Of a stretch of DNA of 64,000 bases, positions 1 to 9,410 are shown in pieces (within the stretch, counting starts at the first letter, position 1; each line of letters begins with the position of its first letter). The DNA comes from Rhizosphaericola mali (GTDB lineage Bacteria > Bacteroidota > Bacteroidia > Chitinophagales > Chitinophagaceae), in contig NZ_CP044016.1 of assembly GCF_004337365.2 (NCBI RefSeq), positions 4,445,507-4,509,506 on the forward strand. Reading direction: 5' to 3'. The position numbers and the translations under genes were made by a program. The notes beneath the pieces were generated by a model. That model searched no databases and was not told the DNA's origin. It saw nothing but the letters and a program-made list of their open reading frames with translations.

Positions 1-361
1 TTTGAAAATCCAAAATATTCCATTGCAATTGAACTCCAGTCGAATATAAATATTGTTTACCAAATTTCATTTCTTTAAAACTGCCTTCTGGTGCATTAGC
101 ATTAAATAATTGCGCAGGAACTAAAGTCGGTTGTAAGGTAAGATTATCATTAAAACCGGCCGAACCATTAATAGTTGGATATAAAAAGGACTTTGCATCT
201 TTTTGCCTAGCGGAGGAAATACGCTGTTGTATTTGTGCATTTTTTATAACAATAGCATTACTATCTGCATACTGTAATAACTCAGGAAGTGAATAAAATT
301 GCAATTGTGATCGAGCCGAAAATGTAAATAATAGAAAAACTATAAAAAATATTTTTTTCAT
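1..361 (-). CDS. TolC-family outer membrane efflux protein, 5' part only
   Basis: Translating the minus strand from the ATG at 361 gives an open frame that runs off the left edge of the window. It begins with a signal peptide (MKKIFFIVFLLFTFSARSQ) and continues with text such as LPELLQYADSNAIVIKNAQ and FLYPTINGSAGF, which is the usual start of a TolC-type outer membrane channel: periplasmic helix, then the first beta-hairpin strand. About 120 residues are visible, against roughly 430-480 for the family. It lies 37 bp downstream of the DUF2147 gene on the same strand, so they may be cotranscribed. The transported substrate cannot be told from this fragment. Confidence 0.75.
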   Translation of the reverse strand, partial: MKKIFFIVFLLFTFSARSQLQFYSLPELLQYADSNAIVIKNAQIQQRISSARQKDAKSFLYPTINGSAGFNDNLTLQPTLVPAQLFNANAPEGSFKEMKFGKQYLYSTGVQLQWNILDFQ

Positions 362-398
362 AGAATTATAATTTTAAAAAAGTCTGATTATTGTGCTA

Positions 399-767
399 TT
401 ATTTTGTTCTATACCATTTCGTTGTTCTAGATAAAAAGCCCATTTTTCCTGTAATTTCCAGTTCATTTCCATCCTTCAAAATTGCACTACATATTCCTTT
501 TTTCCCATTTTTTATAATAAAGATTGTGCCCTCCGAATAATTATTATTAGAAGATTTTTTTAATTCGCTAATCTGTGTTTTGCCAATAAGCGTCTGATCA
601 TTTGCCTCTTTAATAATTGCATCAAAATGATCTCCTTTTTGAACAAATTCTATTGTACGATCACCATGCTCACTCTTCCATTTTCCTATAATTAAGTCCA
701 CATTTGATTGCCCAAATAACACTAAACAGCACATATTTATTAAAATGAAACAGATTATTTTAAACAT
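399..767 (-). CDS. DUF2147-like small secreted protein
   Basis: This 122-residue protein has a signal peptide (hydrophobic residues 4-18, then FGQS) and is predicted to be exported to the periplasm. The mature part begins with IIGKWKSEHGDRTIEF and ends with GFLSRTTKWYRTK, which fits the DUF2147 fold, a small lipocalin-like beta barrel common in Bacteroidota and Proteobacteria with no settled biochemical role. It is the upstream neighbour of the TolC-like gene. The family call rests on the start and end motifs and the length, which matches. Confidence 0.6.
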   Translation of the reverse strand: MFKIICFILINMCCLVLFGQSNVDLIIGKWKSEHGDRTIEFVQKGDHFDAIIKEANDQTLIGKTQISELKKSSNNNYSEGTIFIIKNGKKGICSAILKDGNELEITGKMGFLSRTTKWYRTK

Positions 768-940
768 ATAAATATTTTTTATTTGTACAAAGGTTAGTAG
801 GAATATTTCAATTTGGAGAATAGAATATCCTCAATTGAACAAAATTATCACTGGATTGAACATATCGTTGAAATGCGATGTTAATTTACATGTTTTTCGT
901 AGATTTATAAGCACAATTTTGGAATTATTAAACATAACGT

Positions 941-1522
941 ATGAAGGATAAAATCGCGCTTTTTTTTGAAAATGAAATTAAATGGAAAGCTGAATTTCTT
1001 CTTTTACGTACCCTTCTCCTTCAACACAAATCATTACAAGAAGAATATAAGTGGATGCACCCATGTTATACGTTGAATGGAAAAAATGTCATCATTATTC
1101 ATGGGTTTAAAGAGTATTGTGCATTACTTTTCTTTAAAGGTTCATTACTCGAAGACAACGACCATGTATTAATACAACAAACAAAGAATGTACAAGCTGC
1201 ACGACAAATACGATTTACCAATATCACAGACATTCAAAAGCTAGAAACAACCATTGATAAATATATTCAAAAGGCAATAGATATAGAATCTTCGGGGCAA
1301 AAAGTAATACTGAAAAAAGTGGAGGAGTTTGCGATTCCTAATGAATTTAAAAATTTCCTAGAATCGGATCCCAAAATGGCAAATGCATTTTCTCGTCTTA
1401 CGCCAGGCAGACAAAAAGCATATTTGCATTTTTTTAATCAGGCAAAACAATCCAAAACGAGACTTTCCAGAATCGATAAATTCTATAATCAAATACTTGA
1501 AGGGAAAGGTTTGAATGACTGA
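941..1522 (+). CDS. YdeI/OmpD-associated, DUF1801-type cytoplasmic protein
   Basis: A 193-residue soluble protein without signal peptide. The N-terminal ~110 residues (YKWMHPCYTLNGKNVIII, then CALLFFKG and ARQIRFTN) match the DUF1801 (YdhG-like) fold, and the C-terminal part (FLESDPKMANAFSRLTPGRQ, then AYLHFFNQAKQSKTR) is the OmdA/YdeI tail, which ends in a helical basic segment. This two-part arrangement and the length are typical of the YdeI family, linked in enterobacteria to peptide resistance but of unknown activity. It stands alone between the DUF2147 gene and tetR. Confidence 0.75.
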   Translation: MKDKIALFFENEIKWKAEFLLLRTLLLQHKSLQEEYKWMHPCYTLNGKNVIIIHGFKEYCALLFFKGSLLEDNDHVLIQQTKNVQAARQIRFTNITDIQKLETTIDKYIQKAIDIESSGQKVILKKVEEFAIPNEFKNFLESDPKMANAFSRLTPGRQKAYLHFFNQAKQSKTRLSRIDKFYNQILEGKGLND

Positions 1523-1579
1523 TATGGCATAGATTTTCCTAATACAATCTTCAATAAAATCATTTTTATCAAAAATATT

Positions 1580-1612
1580 TTTGGCACTTTAATTCTTTCG
1601 TATTTACCTTTG
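1580..1612 (+). promoter_or_regulatory. Predicted Bacteroidetes-type promoter of the tetR gene
   Basis: A -7 element TACCTTTG (1605-1612) matches TAnnTTTG exactly, with a TTTG at 1580-1583 about 21 bp upstream. Transcription would start near 1619, inside the palindrome at 1615-1625. Confidence 0.55.
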
Positions 1613-1614
1613 CC

Positions 1615-1625
1615 TAACAGTGTTA
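1615..1625. promoter_or_regulatory. TetR operator copy 1 (TAACAGTGTTA)
   Basis: Perfect 5+1+5 palindrome overlapping the expected transcription start of tetR. The same motif recurs at 2262-2272, 2412-2422 and, with one mismatch, 2430-2440, in front of the efflux operon. This points to autoregulation by the TetR protein. Confidence 0.6.
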
Positions 1626-1643
1626 GAAAAAATAACGCACAAA

Positions 1644-2243
1644 TTGGGAAGCAAGGAACGTATCATAAGGCAAAAGGAGGAAACACGCTGTAAGATCCTC
1701 ACCGCGGCAATGGAGATTAGTCGGGCAGAAGGATGGCAGGCCTTATCAATGCGTAAAATTGCAGATAAAATTGAATATACGGCTCCTATTATTTACGAAT
1801 ATTTCGAGAACAAAGATGCATTAATGGTAGCTCTAACTCGCATGGGGCATCAGAAATTGTCGTGTTTAATGAAGGAAAAGTCGAAAGGACTGATAACTCC
1901 AGAAGAGAAAATTATGGCGATGTGGCGTGCCTATTGGGATTTTGCTTTTCAGGACAAGGAATTTTATCAACTAATGTACGGCGTAGAGGTGAACTGTTGT
2001 CAATTTGACAATAATGGGGTAGATTTTGAATTACCTGCAGAATTGATTTGGGACGTGATTGAAGAATTCCCGGGAATGAAAGGAAAAAGTGAGGATGAGA
2101 TTTGCAAAATTTACTACACTTACTGGTCTGTCGTTCATGGATTGATCTCTATAAATCTTGTGAGAGAGGGCGCTATTTTGGATCAGATAAATAGTGATGT
2201 ATTCAATAATGCCATCAACGCTATTTCTAATTCGATAAAATAA
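1644..2243 (+). CDS. TetR/AcrR-family repressor of the adjacent RND pump
   Basis: The N-terminal helix-turn-helix domain is clear (TRCKILTAAMEISRAEGWQA, then LSMRKIADKI and IIYEYFENKDAL), followed by an all-helical ligand-binding domain with a TetR_C-like middle (MWRAYWDFAFQDKEFYQLMY). A GTG at 1620 would extend the frame by 8 codons, but it lies within the operator and at the predicted transcription start, so I prefer the TTG at 1644, giving 199 residues beginning (M)GSKERIIRQKEE as in many relatives. The gene lies immediately upstream of the efflux operon and is flanked by TAACAnTGTTA palindromes, so it probably represses both itself and the pump. The inducer is unknown. Confidence 0.85.
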   Translation: MGSKERIIRQKEETRCKILTAAMEISRAEGWQALSMRKIADKIEYTAPIIYEYFENKDALMVALTRMGHQKLSCLMKEKSKGLITPEEKIMAMWRAYWDFAFQDKEFYQLMYGVEVNCCQFDNNGVDFELPAELIWDVIEEFPGMKGKSEDEICKIYYTYWSVVHGLISINLVREGAILDQINSDVFNNAINAISNSIK

Positions 2244-2261
2244 TTTTTTTTCATAATAATT

Positions 2262-2272
2262 TAACACTGTTA
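2262..2272. promoter_or_regulatory. TetR operator copy 2 (TAACACTGTTA)
   Basis: Perfect palindrome 18 bp after the tetR stop codon, followed by GATTATTT, an extension partly shared by copies 3 and 4. Confidence 0.5.
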
Positions 2273-2411
2273 GATTATTTAAAATAGTAAAATAAAAATT
2301 TTCTGCACTTTGAGTGCTTCATTATATAAAATCTATACGCACATTTTTTACTTCCTAAATTCAAAGATTATGAACTAGCTTCTTTATTTATCATTTTTCG
2401 GCTCATGTAAT

Positions 2412-2440
2412 TAACAATGTTAGATTTTATATCATTGTTA
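2412..2440. promoter_or_regulatory. Paired TetR operators 3 and 4 before the efflux operon
   Basis: TAACAATGTTA at 2412-2422 is a perfect palindrome; TATCATTGTTA at 2430-2440 differs at one position. Their centres are 18 bp apart, about 1.7 helical turns, and both continue with GATT. No convincing -33/-7 pair was seen here, although TATCATTG (2430-2437) is one mismatch from TAnnTTTG and would be covered by the repressor. Confidence 0.55.
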
Positions 2441-2556
2441 GATTATTCAAACAAATTCATTCGCCTATATTCTATTTCGAAAAAGTAGAGATACGGATGA
2501 ACAGGGGATTTTTTGCCCCAAACCATTCCAATTTCAAAATAAAAAATTGTCATTCC

Positions 2557-3732
2557 ATGTCATCGACATCCATTTTCAAATCAGAAAAATTCATTTTAAG
2601 TACGCTTTTGGCCATTGCCATTTTCCAATATGGATGTGGCAGTACAGAGGCGTCCAATACCGCCGCCGCACCAGCTCCTGAACTTCCCGTTTTTACACTT
2701 TCCAATACCAATAATACCGTTTACCAAGAAATTCCCGCCTCTTTAGAAGGGAAAACAAATGTGGAAATTCGTCCACAGGTAGAAGGTTTTTTGGATAAAA
2801 TTTATGTGGAAGAAGGCGCTTACGTACATCAAGGACAGCCTTTGTTTCACATCGATCCTCGCGTTTATAGTCAACAATTGCAAAACTCAAATTCTGCACT
2901 GGCAGCTGCAAAAGCAAGTATGCAAAAAGCAAAATTAGAGATGGAAAGACTATCGCCCTTAGTGGATGCGAAAGTTATTTCTCCTGTGCAACTACAAACA
3001 GCACAACAGGAATATGCCAATGCGAAAGCCTTGGTAGCACAGGCTTCTGCGAGTGTCGGTAATGCAAATATTAATGTGGGTTACACAACTATAAAAGCGC
3101 CGGTGAGTGGTTATATTGGTCGCATTCCATACAAACAAGGTAGCTTGGTTTCGCAAACTATTGCACAACCTTTGACTATAGTTTCAGACGTGCGGGAGAT
3201 GTATGCATATTTTTCTTTGAGTGAACCAGATTTTATTGCTTTTAAAAATAAATATGCAGGAAATACTTTAGAGGAAAAAGTGAAAAACGTTCCTGCTGTT
3301 GAGCTTGTTATGGCAGACAATAGTATTTATCCTCAAAAAGGAAAAGTAAGTTTGGTGGAAGGCCAATTTGACAAAACCGTTGGTGCGATTACCTTACGTG
3401 CTACGTTTCCTAATAATGGAGGAATGTTACGGACAGGAAACACAGCGAAAATCAGACTTCCAGAAACATTGAATGGAATGATACTCGTACCGCAAGAGTC
3501 TACTTTTGAAATTCAAGATAAAGTATTTGTATTTGCAGTTGGTGATAGTAACAAAGTAGAAAGTCGCCCAATTACAATTTCAGGAAAAACTGCACACTAT
3601 TATTTTGTTTCCAAAGGAGTGAATTCAGGTGATAAAATTGTATATGAAGGTACGGGAAATCTTCATGACGGCATACAGATCAAGCCGTTACCTTTTGCTT
3701 CTGATAGTTTGATTAAATCCAGACCGCAATAG
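2557..3732 (+). CDS. RND efflux periplasmic adaptor (membrane fusion protein, AcrA/MexA type)
   Basis: The protein bridges the inner-membrane pump and outer-membrane channel encoded next to it. Visible parts are a signal sequence ending IFQYGCGS (possible lipoprotein cysteine), the first lipoyl half (RPQVEGFLDKIYVEEGAYV, then GQPLFHIDP), an alpha-helical hairpin rich in Ala/Gln/Lys, the second lipoyl half (TTIKAPVSGYIGRI), and the beta-barrel and membrane-proximal domains (TGNTAKIRLP, VPQESTFEIQ). I chose the ATG at 2557 because it gives a normal n-region; an ATG at 2497 would add 20 polar residues before it. The gene is followed after 97 bp by the pump gene and preceded by TetR operators. 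Confidence 0.92.
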   Translation: MSSTSIFKSEKFILSTLLAIAIFQYGCGSTEASNTAAAPAPELPVFTLSNTNNTVYQEIPASLEGKTNVEIRPQVEGFLDKIYVEEGAYVHQGQPLFHIDPRVYSQQLQNSNSALAAAKASMQKAKLEMERLSPLVDAKVISPVQLQTAQQEYANAKALVAQASASVGNANINVGYTTIKAPVSGYIGRIPYKQGSLVSQTIAQPLTIVSDVREMYAYFSLSEPDFIAFKNKYAGNTLEEKVKNVPAVELVMADNSIYPQKGKVSLVEGQFDKTVGAITLRATFPNNGGMLRTGNTAKIRLPETLNGMILVPQESTFEIQDKVFVFAVGDSNKVESRPITISGKTAHYYFVSKGVNSGDKIVYEGTGNLHDGIQIKPLPFASDSLIKSRPQ

Positions 3733-3829
3733 TTAAACTATAAAATTTTAGTTTAAAAAGAAAATCAATTTATAGTTATTATCCTTTTTAATACGAGGCT
3801 TAACCTCGTACAAGTAAACGTATTCTCTT

Positions 3830-6800
3830 ATGTTAAAAAGATTTATAGAAAGACCGGTCCTTTCGACCGTCATTTCCATCCTGTTGCTCTTGCTCGGAAC
3901 ATTGGCATTATTTAATTTACCGATCAATCTGTTTCCAGACATAGCGCCACCAAGTGTGCAGGTTACCGCATCTTATCCAGGAGCCAACTCCGAAGTCGTT
4001 GCGCGTTCCGTCGCTACGCCTATTGAGGAAGCGGTGAATGGTGTGGAAAATATGACCTACATGACGTCCAACTCTAGTAATGATGGTAGTATGACCTTGA
4101 CGGTATTTTTCAAACAAGGAACAGATCCCGATATTGCGGCGGTGAACGTTCAAAATAGAGTTTCCAAAGCTACAAGTCAGATTCCTCAAGAGGTAATCCA
4201 GGCGGGTATTTCGACTCAGAAAGTGCAAAATAGTATGATTATGTTTATGGGACTGTCGAGTGATGATAGTTCGCAATACAACGAATTGTTTTTGCAAAAC
4301 TATTTGAAAATAAATATCATTCCGCAGATTCAACGTATCCAAGGGGTGGCGCAAGCGCAAGTTTTTGGTTCGCAAGATTATAGTATGCGTATTTGGTTGA
4401 AACCAGATAGATTGGCCGCGAATAATTTGTCTCCACAAGATGTTACGAAAGCCATACAAGATCAAAGTTTGGAAGCTGCGCCAGGTCGTTTGGGACAAAA
4501 TAGTCCAGAAACTTTTGAGTTTATTTTAAAATATAAAGGCAAACTCAATAAACCTGAACAATATGAAAATATAGTTGTCAAAGCCAATGCAGATGGCTCT
4601 ATGCTTCGTTTGAAAGATGTAGCGCGCGTCCAATTTGGCTCTTATAATTATTCTTCTACCAATAGAATCAATGGTAAACCCGTTGCCGGTTTCTCCATTT
4701 TGCAAACGGCAGGTTCGAATGCGAATGACATTATCACTGAAATAGAAAGGCAAATAAAAGAGTTTACTCCTTTGTTGCCAAAAGGTATTCACACTGTGAT
4801 TATGTACAATTCTAAAGACTTTTTGGATGCATCTATCGACCAAGTACGTGAGACTTTAATCATTGCATTCATATTGGTATTTATAGTTGTATTTGTTTTT
4901 TTACAAGATTTTCGTTCTACTTTGATTCCTGCAATTGCAGTACCCGTGGCGATTGTAGGCACATTTTTCTTCTTACAACTATTCGGATTTACGATCAATT
5001 TGTTGACACTTTTCGCGTTGGTTTTGGCTATTGGTATTGTGGTGGATGACGCAATAGTTGTAGTGGAAGCGGTACACGCAAAAATGGAGCAAACCAAAAT
5101 GCCCGTAAAAGAAGCAACTATACAGTCGATGAGCGAAATTTCTGGAGCGATTGTTTCTATTACATTGGTGATGTCTGCGGTGTTCGTTCCAGTTGGATTT
5201 ATGAAAGGTCCTGCAGGTGTTTTCTACAGGCAATTTGCCTTTACTTTAGCCATAGCGATTATTATTTCTGCTGTGAATGCATTGACTTTGAGTCCGGCTT
5301 TGTGTGCTATTTTCTTGAAAAATGTACACGGAGAAGAAGGCGAAAATCATCAAAAATTAAGTTTCAAACAACGCTTTTTCAAAGCATTCAATGTAGGATT
5401 TGAAAACTTAACAAACAAATACGTAAAAAGTCTTCGCTTCTTAACCAAACATAAATGGGTCGCGATTCTTGGCTTAGTGATCATTTGTATTTCTAGTGTA
5501 ATTTTAATACAAAAAGCGCCTACAGGATTTATTCCAAATGAAGACCAAGGTTTCGTTTTGTACGCTGTAAATACGCCTCCAGGAAGTTCTTTGGATAGAA
5601 CTAAAAATGCAACTTTAGCGATTGACAAAGTCATTCGTCAAGAAAAAGTCGTAAAAAATCTTTGGGTTTCTGATGGTTTGAATTTTATTAGTAATGCCAG
5701 TGCTTCGCCTTTTGCAGCAGGTTTTATCAAATTAAAAGATTTGGAAAAAAGAGGTGCCGATAAAGATCCAGATATCTTTGCGGCAAATCTTACAGGAAAA
5801 GTTTCGCAAGTAAAAGATGCGAGCGCATTCTTCTTCAACTTCCCGACTATACAAGGTTTTGGTAACGTGAGTGGTTTTGAATTTATGTTGCAAGACAGAG
5901 GGAATGGCAATCTGCAACAGCTCGGTGCAACGGCTTGGCAATTCATTGGCGAACTGATGAAACGTAAAGAAATCGCTTTTGCCTTTACCACATTTGCCGC
6001 TGGAAATCCGCAATACGAAATCAATGTAGACTTTGAAAAAGCCAAACAATTAGGCGTGCCAGTAAGTGAATTAATGCAGACTTTGCAAGTATACTATGGT
6101 AGTAGTTTTGTTTCTGATTTTAATCGTTTCGGAAAATACTATAGGGTGATGGCGCAGGCGGATATTCCTTACAGAAATGACGCGCATAGTTTGGATGGAA
6201 TTTTTGTAAAAAACAATTTAGGTGAAATGGTTCCGGTGAAAACGATCATCACTTTGCAAAGAACTTACGGACCAGAAACGGTAACTAGAAACAATTTGTT
6301 CAATGCCGTGACTATAAATGGTACACCTAAACCTGGTTATAGTACGGGTGACGCTATTAAAGCTGTGGAAGAAACGGCAAAACAAGTTTTACCTCGTGGA
6401 TATGCTTATGAATGGACCGGAATTACACGTGAAGAAAAAGCGACAGGCGGACAAACTTCCTTTATTTTCTTGTTGAGTGTCGTGTTTGTATTCTTCCTTT
6501 TGGCTGCGCAATACGAAAGTTACATTTTACCATTCGCCATAGTATTGACGATACCGACAGGGATATTTGGCGTCTTTGCATTCACCGGATTAGCTGGAAT
6601 AGAAAACAATATTTACGTACAAGTAGGACTCATCATGTTGATTGGACTATTAGCTAAAAATGCCATTCTTATAGTTGAATATGCCGTGCAGCGACGTAAA
6701 AATGGAATGGGTTTAGTAGAATCCGCACTAGAAGCATCCAAACTCAGATTACGCCCAATATTGATGACATCTTTCGCATTTATTGTCGGAATGTTGCCAC

Positions 6801-6997
6801 TCGTATGGGCGCATGGTGCATCTGCCAAAGGAAACCATTCTATTGGTATGAGTACCGTTGGAGGAATGGTTACAGGCGTTTTGTTTGGGATATTTATTAT
6901 TCCGGTGTTGTATGTCATTTTCCAATATTTACAAGAAAAAGTAAGTGGCAAAAAAGTAGAAACTATTCCCACAGAAACTGCATCAACTCATCATTAA
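3830..6997 (+). CDS. RND multidrug efflux transporter, AcrB/MexB (HAE1) family
   Basis: A 1055-residue proton-driven inner-membrane pump of full family length. It starts with the standard first transmembrane helix (FIERPVLSTVISILLLLLG), has the two large periplasmic loops and twelve transmembrane segments, and keeps the proton-relay residues: the Asp pair in GIVVDDAIVVVE near residue 405 and the Lys in LLAKNAILIVEY near 941. The first periplasmic loop starts DIAPPSVQVTASYPGA, as in drug pumps rather than heavy-metal (HME) pumps. It sits between the adaptor and outer-membrane factor genes in the same direction, so these form one operon, probably under TetR control. Substrates are not predictable. 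Confidence 0.96.
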   Translation: MLKRFIERPVLSTVISILLLLLGTLALFNLPINLFPDIAPPSVQVTASYPGANSEVVARSVATPIEEAVNGVENMTYMTSNSSNDGSMTLTVFFKQGTDPDIAAVNVQNRVSKATSQIPQEVIQAGISTQKVQNSMIMFMGLSSDDSSQYNELFLQNYLKINIIPQIQRIQGVAQAQVFGSQDYSMRIWLKPDRLAANNLSPQDVTKAIQDQSLEAAPGRLGQNSPETFEFILKYKGKLNKPEQYENIVVKANADGSMLRLKDVARVQFGSYNYSSTNRINGKPVAGFSILQTAGSNANDIITEIERQIKEFTPLLPKGIHTVIMYNSKDFLDASIDQVRETLIIAFILVFIVVFVFLQDFRSTLIPAIAVPVAIVGTFFFLQLFGFTINLLTLFALVLAIGIVVDDAIVVVEAVHAKMEQTKMPVKEATIQSMSEISGAIVSITLVMSAVFVPVGFMKGPAGVFYRQFAFTLAIAIIISAVNALTLSPALCAIFLKNVHGEEGENHQKLSFKQRFFKAFNVGFENLTNKYVKSLRFLTKHKWVAILGLVIICISSVILIQKAPTGFIPNEDQGFVLYAVNTPPGSSLDRTKNATLAIDKVIRQEKVVKNLWVSDGLNFISNASASPFAAGFIKLKDLEKRGADKDPDIFAANLTGKVSQVKDASAFFFNFPTIQGFGNVSGFEFMLQDRGNGNLQQLGATAWQFIGELMKRKEIAFAFTTFAAGNPQYEINVDFEKAKQLGVPVSELMQTLQVYYGSSFVSDFNRFGKYYRVMAQADIPYRNDAHSLDGIFVKNNLGEMVPVKTIITLQRTYGPETVTRNNLFNAVTINGTPKPGYSTGDAIKAVEETAKQVLPRGYAYEWTGITREEKATGGQTSFIFLLSVVFVFFLLAAQYESYILPFAIVLTIPTGIFGVFAFTGLAGIENNIYVQVGLIMLIGLLAKNAILIVEYAVQRRKNGMGLVESALEASKLRLRPILMTSFAFIVGMLPLVWAHGASAKGNHSIGMSTVGGMVTGVLFGIFIIPVLYVIFQYLQEKVSGKKVETIPTETASTHH

Positions 6998-7015
6998 TTC
7001 ACAACTATAATTCAG

Positions 7016-8437
7016 ATGATAAATAATAAAATAATCTTAGGAATATCCATAGTTGCAGCGTTATTCGCCACAGCTTGTAAAACAGGAAAGTTGCCTCCAT
7101 CTGAGGCAGCACCTGTAGAAGATGCCTATTTCAGAAATATAAAGACCACCGCCGACACGGGCAATATTGCAGATTTAGAATGGCGTCAATATTTTAGCGA
7201 TACAACCTTGCAAAACTTAATCGCAAAAGGCATTGCGAATAACTATGACATGCAATTGGCGTTAAAGAAAATTTCCGCCTCACAAGCAACATTAAATCAA
7301 GCCAAACTATTGCAATTACCCACATTGAGTTTTGGTGTGACAAGCCAATCCTCAACACCTTCCAAAAACAGTTTGAACGGTATCAGTTTGAGTAGTTTTC
7401 TCGGACAAAAGCATATTGAAGACTATAATGCGGCTTTCAACTTGGGTTGGGAAGCAGATATTTGGGGCAAATTAAGATTGAAAAAAGATGTGGCTCTTGC
7501 ACAATATCTCCAGTCGTTTGAAGCTCAAAAAGTTATCCAAACACAGATTGTTGCTTCTATTGCAGAAGGTTACTATAATTTATTGATGTTGGATGCACAA
7601 CTGAAGATTACTCAAAGTAATTTGGCATTAACTGATACAACATTGAACATAACACAATTACAGTGGACTGCTGGACTGGCAACGAATCTCGCCGTACAAC
7701 AAGCAACGGCGCAGAAGCAATCCGTTTCCGTATTGATTCCACAGTTGCAACAAAATATTGCCTTACAAGAAAATGCATTGAGTATTCTGATTGGAGAAAT
7801 GCCCAAAAACATTTTGCGAAATAGACAATTGGCAGATATTTCGATCCCAACGTCTTTAAATGCAGGCGTTCCAGCGGATTTGGTGAGTCGTCGTCCAGAT
7901 GTGAGAAGTCAAGAATTGAACTTAAGAATTACCAATGCGCAGATTGGAATTGCACAAGCCGAAATGTATCCTAGTCTGACTATAAGTGCTAATGGAGGAC
8001 TTAATTCTTTCAAAGCAAGTAATTGGTTTGAGATGCCAGCATCCTTATTTGGCAATGTTTTAGGCGGATTGACGCAACCATTATTCCAAAGAGGAACTCT
8101 AAAAACGAATTTGAAATTAGCACAAAATCAACGCGAACAAAGCGTATTGGAATTTAGACAAAGTGTTTTGAATGCAGTCGGAGAGGTGTCCGATGCGTTA
8201 GTTCAAATGGATCATTTGAAAGATCAATCTAAGATTACTTCCGAGCAATTGGCCACTTTACAGTCTGCCATTCACAACGCACAACTATTGTTCAAAAGTG
8301 GATTGGCAAATTATTTGGAAGTCATCACAGCGCAAGGCAATGCTTTGCAAGCCGAATTAAATCTTGCTTCCATCAAACGCCAACAGTTAAATGCGTCTGT
8401 AGCACTTTATAGATCACTCGGCGGAGGTTGGAAATAG
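7016..8437 (+). CDS. RND efflux outer membrane factor, NodT/OprM-type lipoprotein
   Basis: A 473-residue outer-membrane channel for the pump just upstream (18 bp gap). It has a lipoprotein signal with lipobox FATAC (Cys about residue 20), two repeated TolC-type segments (ANNYDMQLALKKISASQATL and ADLVSRRPDVRSQELNLRI), and the family hallmark SRRPDVR. The ending FKSGLANYLEVITAQ and VALYRSLGGGWK is typical of OprM/NodT proteins. Length and order are complete. Confidence 0.95.
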   Translation: MINNKIILGISIVAALFATACKTGKLPPSEAAPVEDAYFRNIKTTADTGNIADLEWRQYFSDTTLQNLIAKGIANNYDMQLALKKISASQATLNQAKLLQLPTLSFGVTSQSSTPSKNSLNGISLSSFLGQKHIEDYNAAFNLGWEADIWGKLRLKKDVALAQYLQSFEAQKVIQTQIVASIAEGYYNLLMLDAQLKITQSNLALTDTTLNITQLQWTAGLATNLAVQQATAQKQSVSVLIPQLQQNIALQENALSILIGEMPKNILRNRQLADISIPTSLNAGVPADLVSRRPDVRSQELNLRITNAQIGIAQAEMYPSLTISANGGLNSFKASNWFEMPASLFGNVLGGLTQPLFQRGTLKTNLKLAQNQREQSVLEFRQSVLNAVGEVSDALVQMDHLKDQSKITSEQLATLQSAIHNAQLLFKSGLANYLEVITAQGNALQAELNLASIKRQQLNASVALYRSLGGGWK

Positions 8438-8502
8438 ATAACTATAATTCCATAGTATAGAAATGTTGAATCGAAGAATTTAAGAACAAAAAAGAAGAAC
8501 AA

Positions 8503-9252
8503 ATGAAAAAATTAACAAACAAAGTCGCAGTTGTAACTGGCGCATCCAAAGGTATTGGTGCTTCGATTGCACAACATCTTGCTGCTGAAGGTGCGAAAGT
8601 CGTTGTAAATTATGCGTCAAGTAAAGAGGGCGCAGATAAAGTTGTGGTAAATATAAAATCCGATGGTGGAGAAGCAATTGCCATACAAGCAGACGTATCC
8701 AAACAGTCAGACATTCAAAGATTATTTGAAGAAACGAAAGCACAATTTGGAAGAGTGGATATTTTAGTGAATAACGCTGGAATTTATGAATTTAGCCCGT
8801 TGGAGCAAATTACACCAGCGCATTTTTCCAAACAATTCAATTTAAATGTATTTGGACTATTATTTACGATGCAAAAAGCAACGGAGTATTTTGATGAAAA
8901 TGGGGGAAATATTATCAACATCAGTTCAGTAGTTTCCAAAACTCCATTCCCGGGAGCATCCGTTTATAGTGCTACAAAAGCGGCCGTAGATGCGTTTACT
9001 ATTGCCCTGTCCAAAGAATTGGGTAACAAAAAGATTAGAGTAAATTCTGTACTTCCTGGAATGATAGAAACCGAAGGTACACACGCAGCTGGCATAACCG
9101 GAAGCGATATGGAAAAACAAATGGAAGCTCAAACGCCATTAGGTAGAATCGGCATTCCTAGTGATATCGGGAAAGTTGTAACATTCTTAGCGTCAGAGGA
9201 TGCCGGCTGGATTACGGGAGATACTATAGTTGTTTCTGGCGGTAATATTTAA
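8503..9252 (+). CDS. Short-chain dehydrogenase/reductase, FabG-like
   Basis: A 249-residue classical SDR. It has the NAD(P)-binding TGASKGIG at residues 12-19, NNAG near 88, a Ser in INISSVV near 140, and the catalytic YSATK near 154; the C-terminus GWITGDTIVVSGG is also typical. The basic residues after the first strand (NYASSK) favour NADPH. It follows the efflux genes by 65 bp on the same strand and ends at a strong terminator, so it may be the last gene of that operon; its substrate is unknown. A role in fatty acid synthesis is unlikely from this context. Confidence 0.88.
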   Translation: MKKLTNKVAVVTGASKGIGASIAQHLAAEGAKVVVNYASSKEGADKVVVNIKSDGGEAIAIQADVSKQSDIQRLFEETKAQFGRVDILVNNAGIYEFSPLEQITPAHFSKQFNLNVFGLLFTMQKATEYFDENGGNIINISSVVSKTPFPGASVYSATKAAVDAFTIALSKELGNKKIRVNSVLPGMIETEGTHAAGITGSDMEKQMEAQTPLGRIGIPSDIGKVVTFLASEDAGWITGDTIVVSGGNI

Positions 9253-9281
9253 AACTTTTTACAGTTGGTTTTGGTGAATAA

Positions 9282-9307
9282 AAGGCTTTCCTTTCTAGGA
9301 AAGCCTT
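9282..9307 (+). terminator. Rho-independent terminator after the efflux/SDR operon
   Basis: Perfect 10-bp stem AAGGCTTTCC / GGAAAGCCTT with loop TTTCTA, followed by AGTTTT. It separates the plus-strand efflux operon from the converging polysaccharide locus and could act on both strands. Confidence 0.8.
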
Positions 9308-9410
9308 AGTTTTGATCAATAGGGGAATATTTTACATTAAATTTTTTATTAGCTTAAATTCATTTATTTCCCAATGTCGATTCCTCTCCGTACTTAAAGT
9401 TAATCTTAAA

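Noticed and set aside
3917-4498. A 193-codon open frame antisense to the RND pump gene
   Set aside because: It lies wholly within a strongly conserved transporter gene, has a His/Arg-rich composition typical of frame shadows, and no upstream signals.
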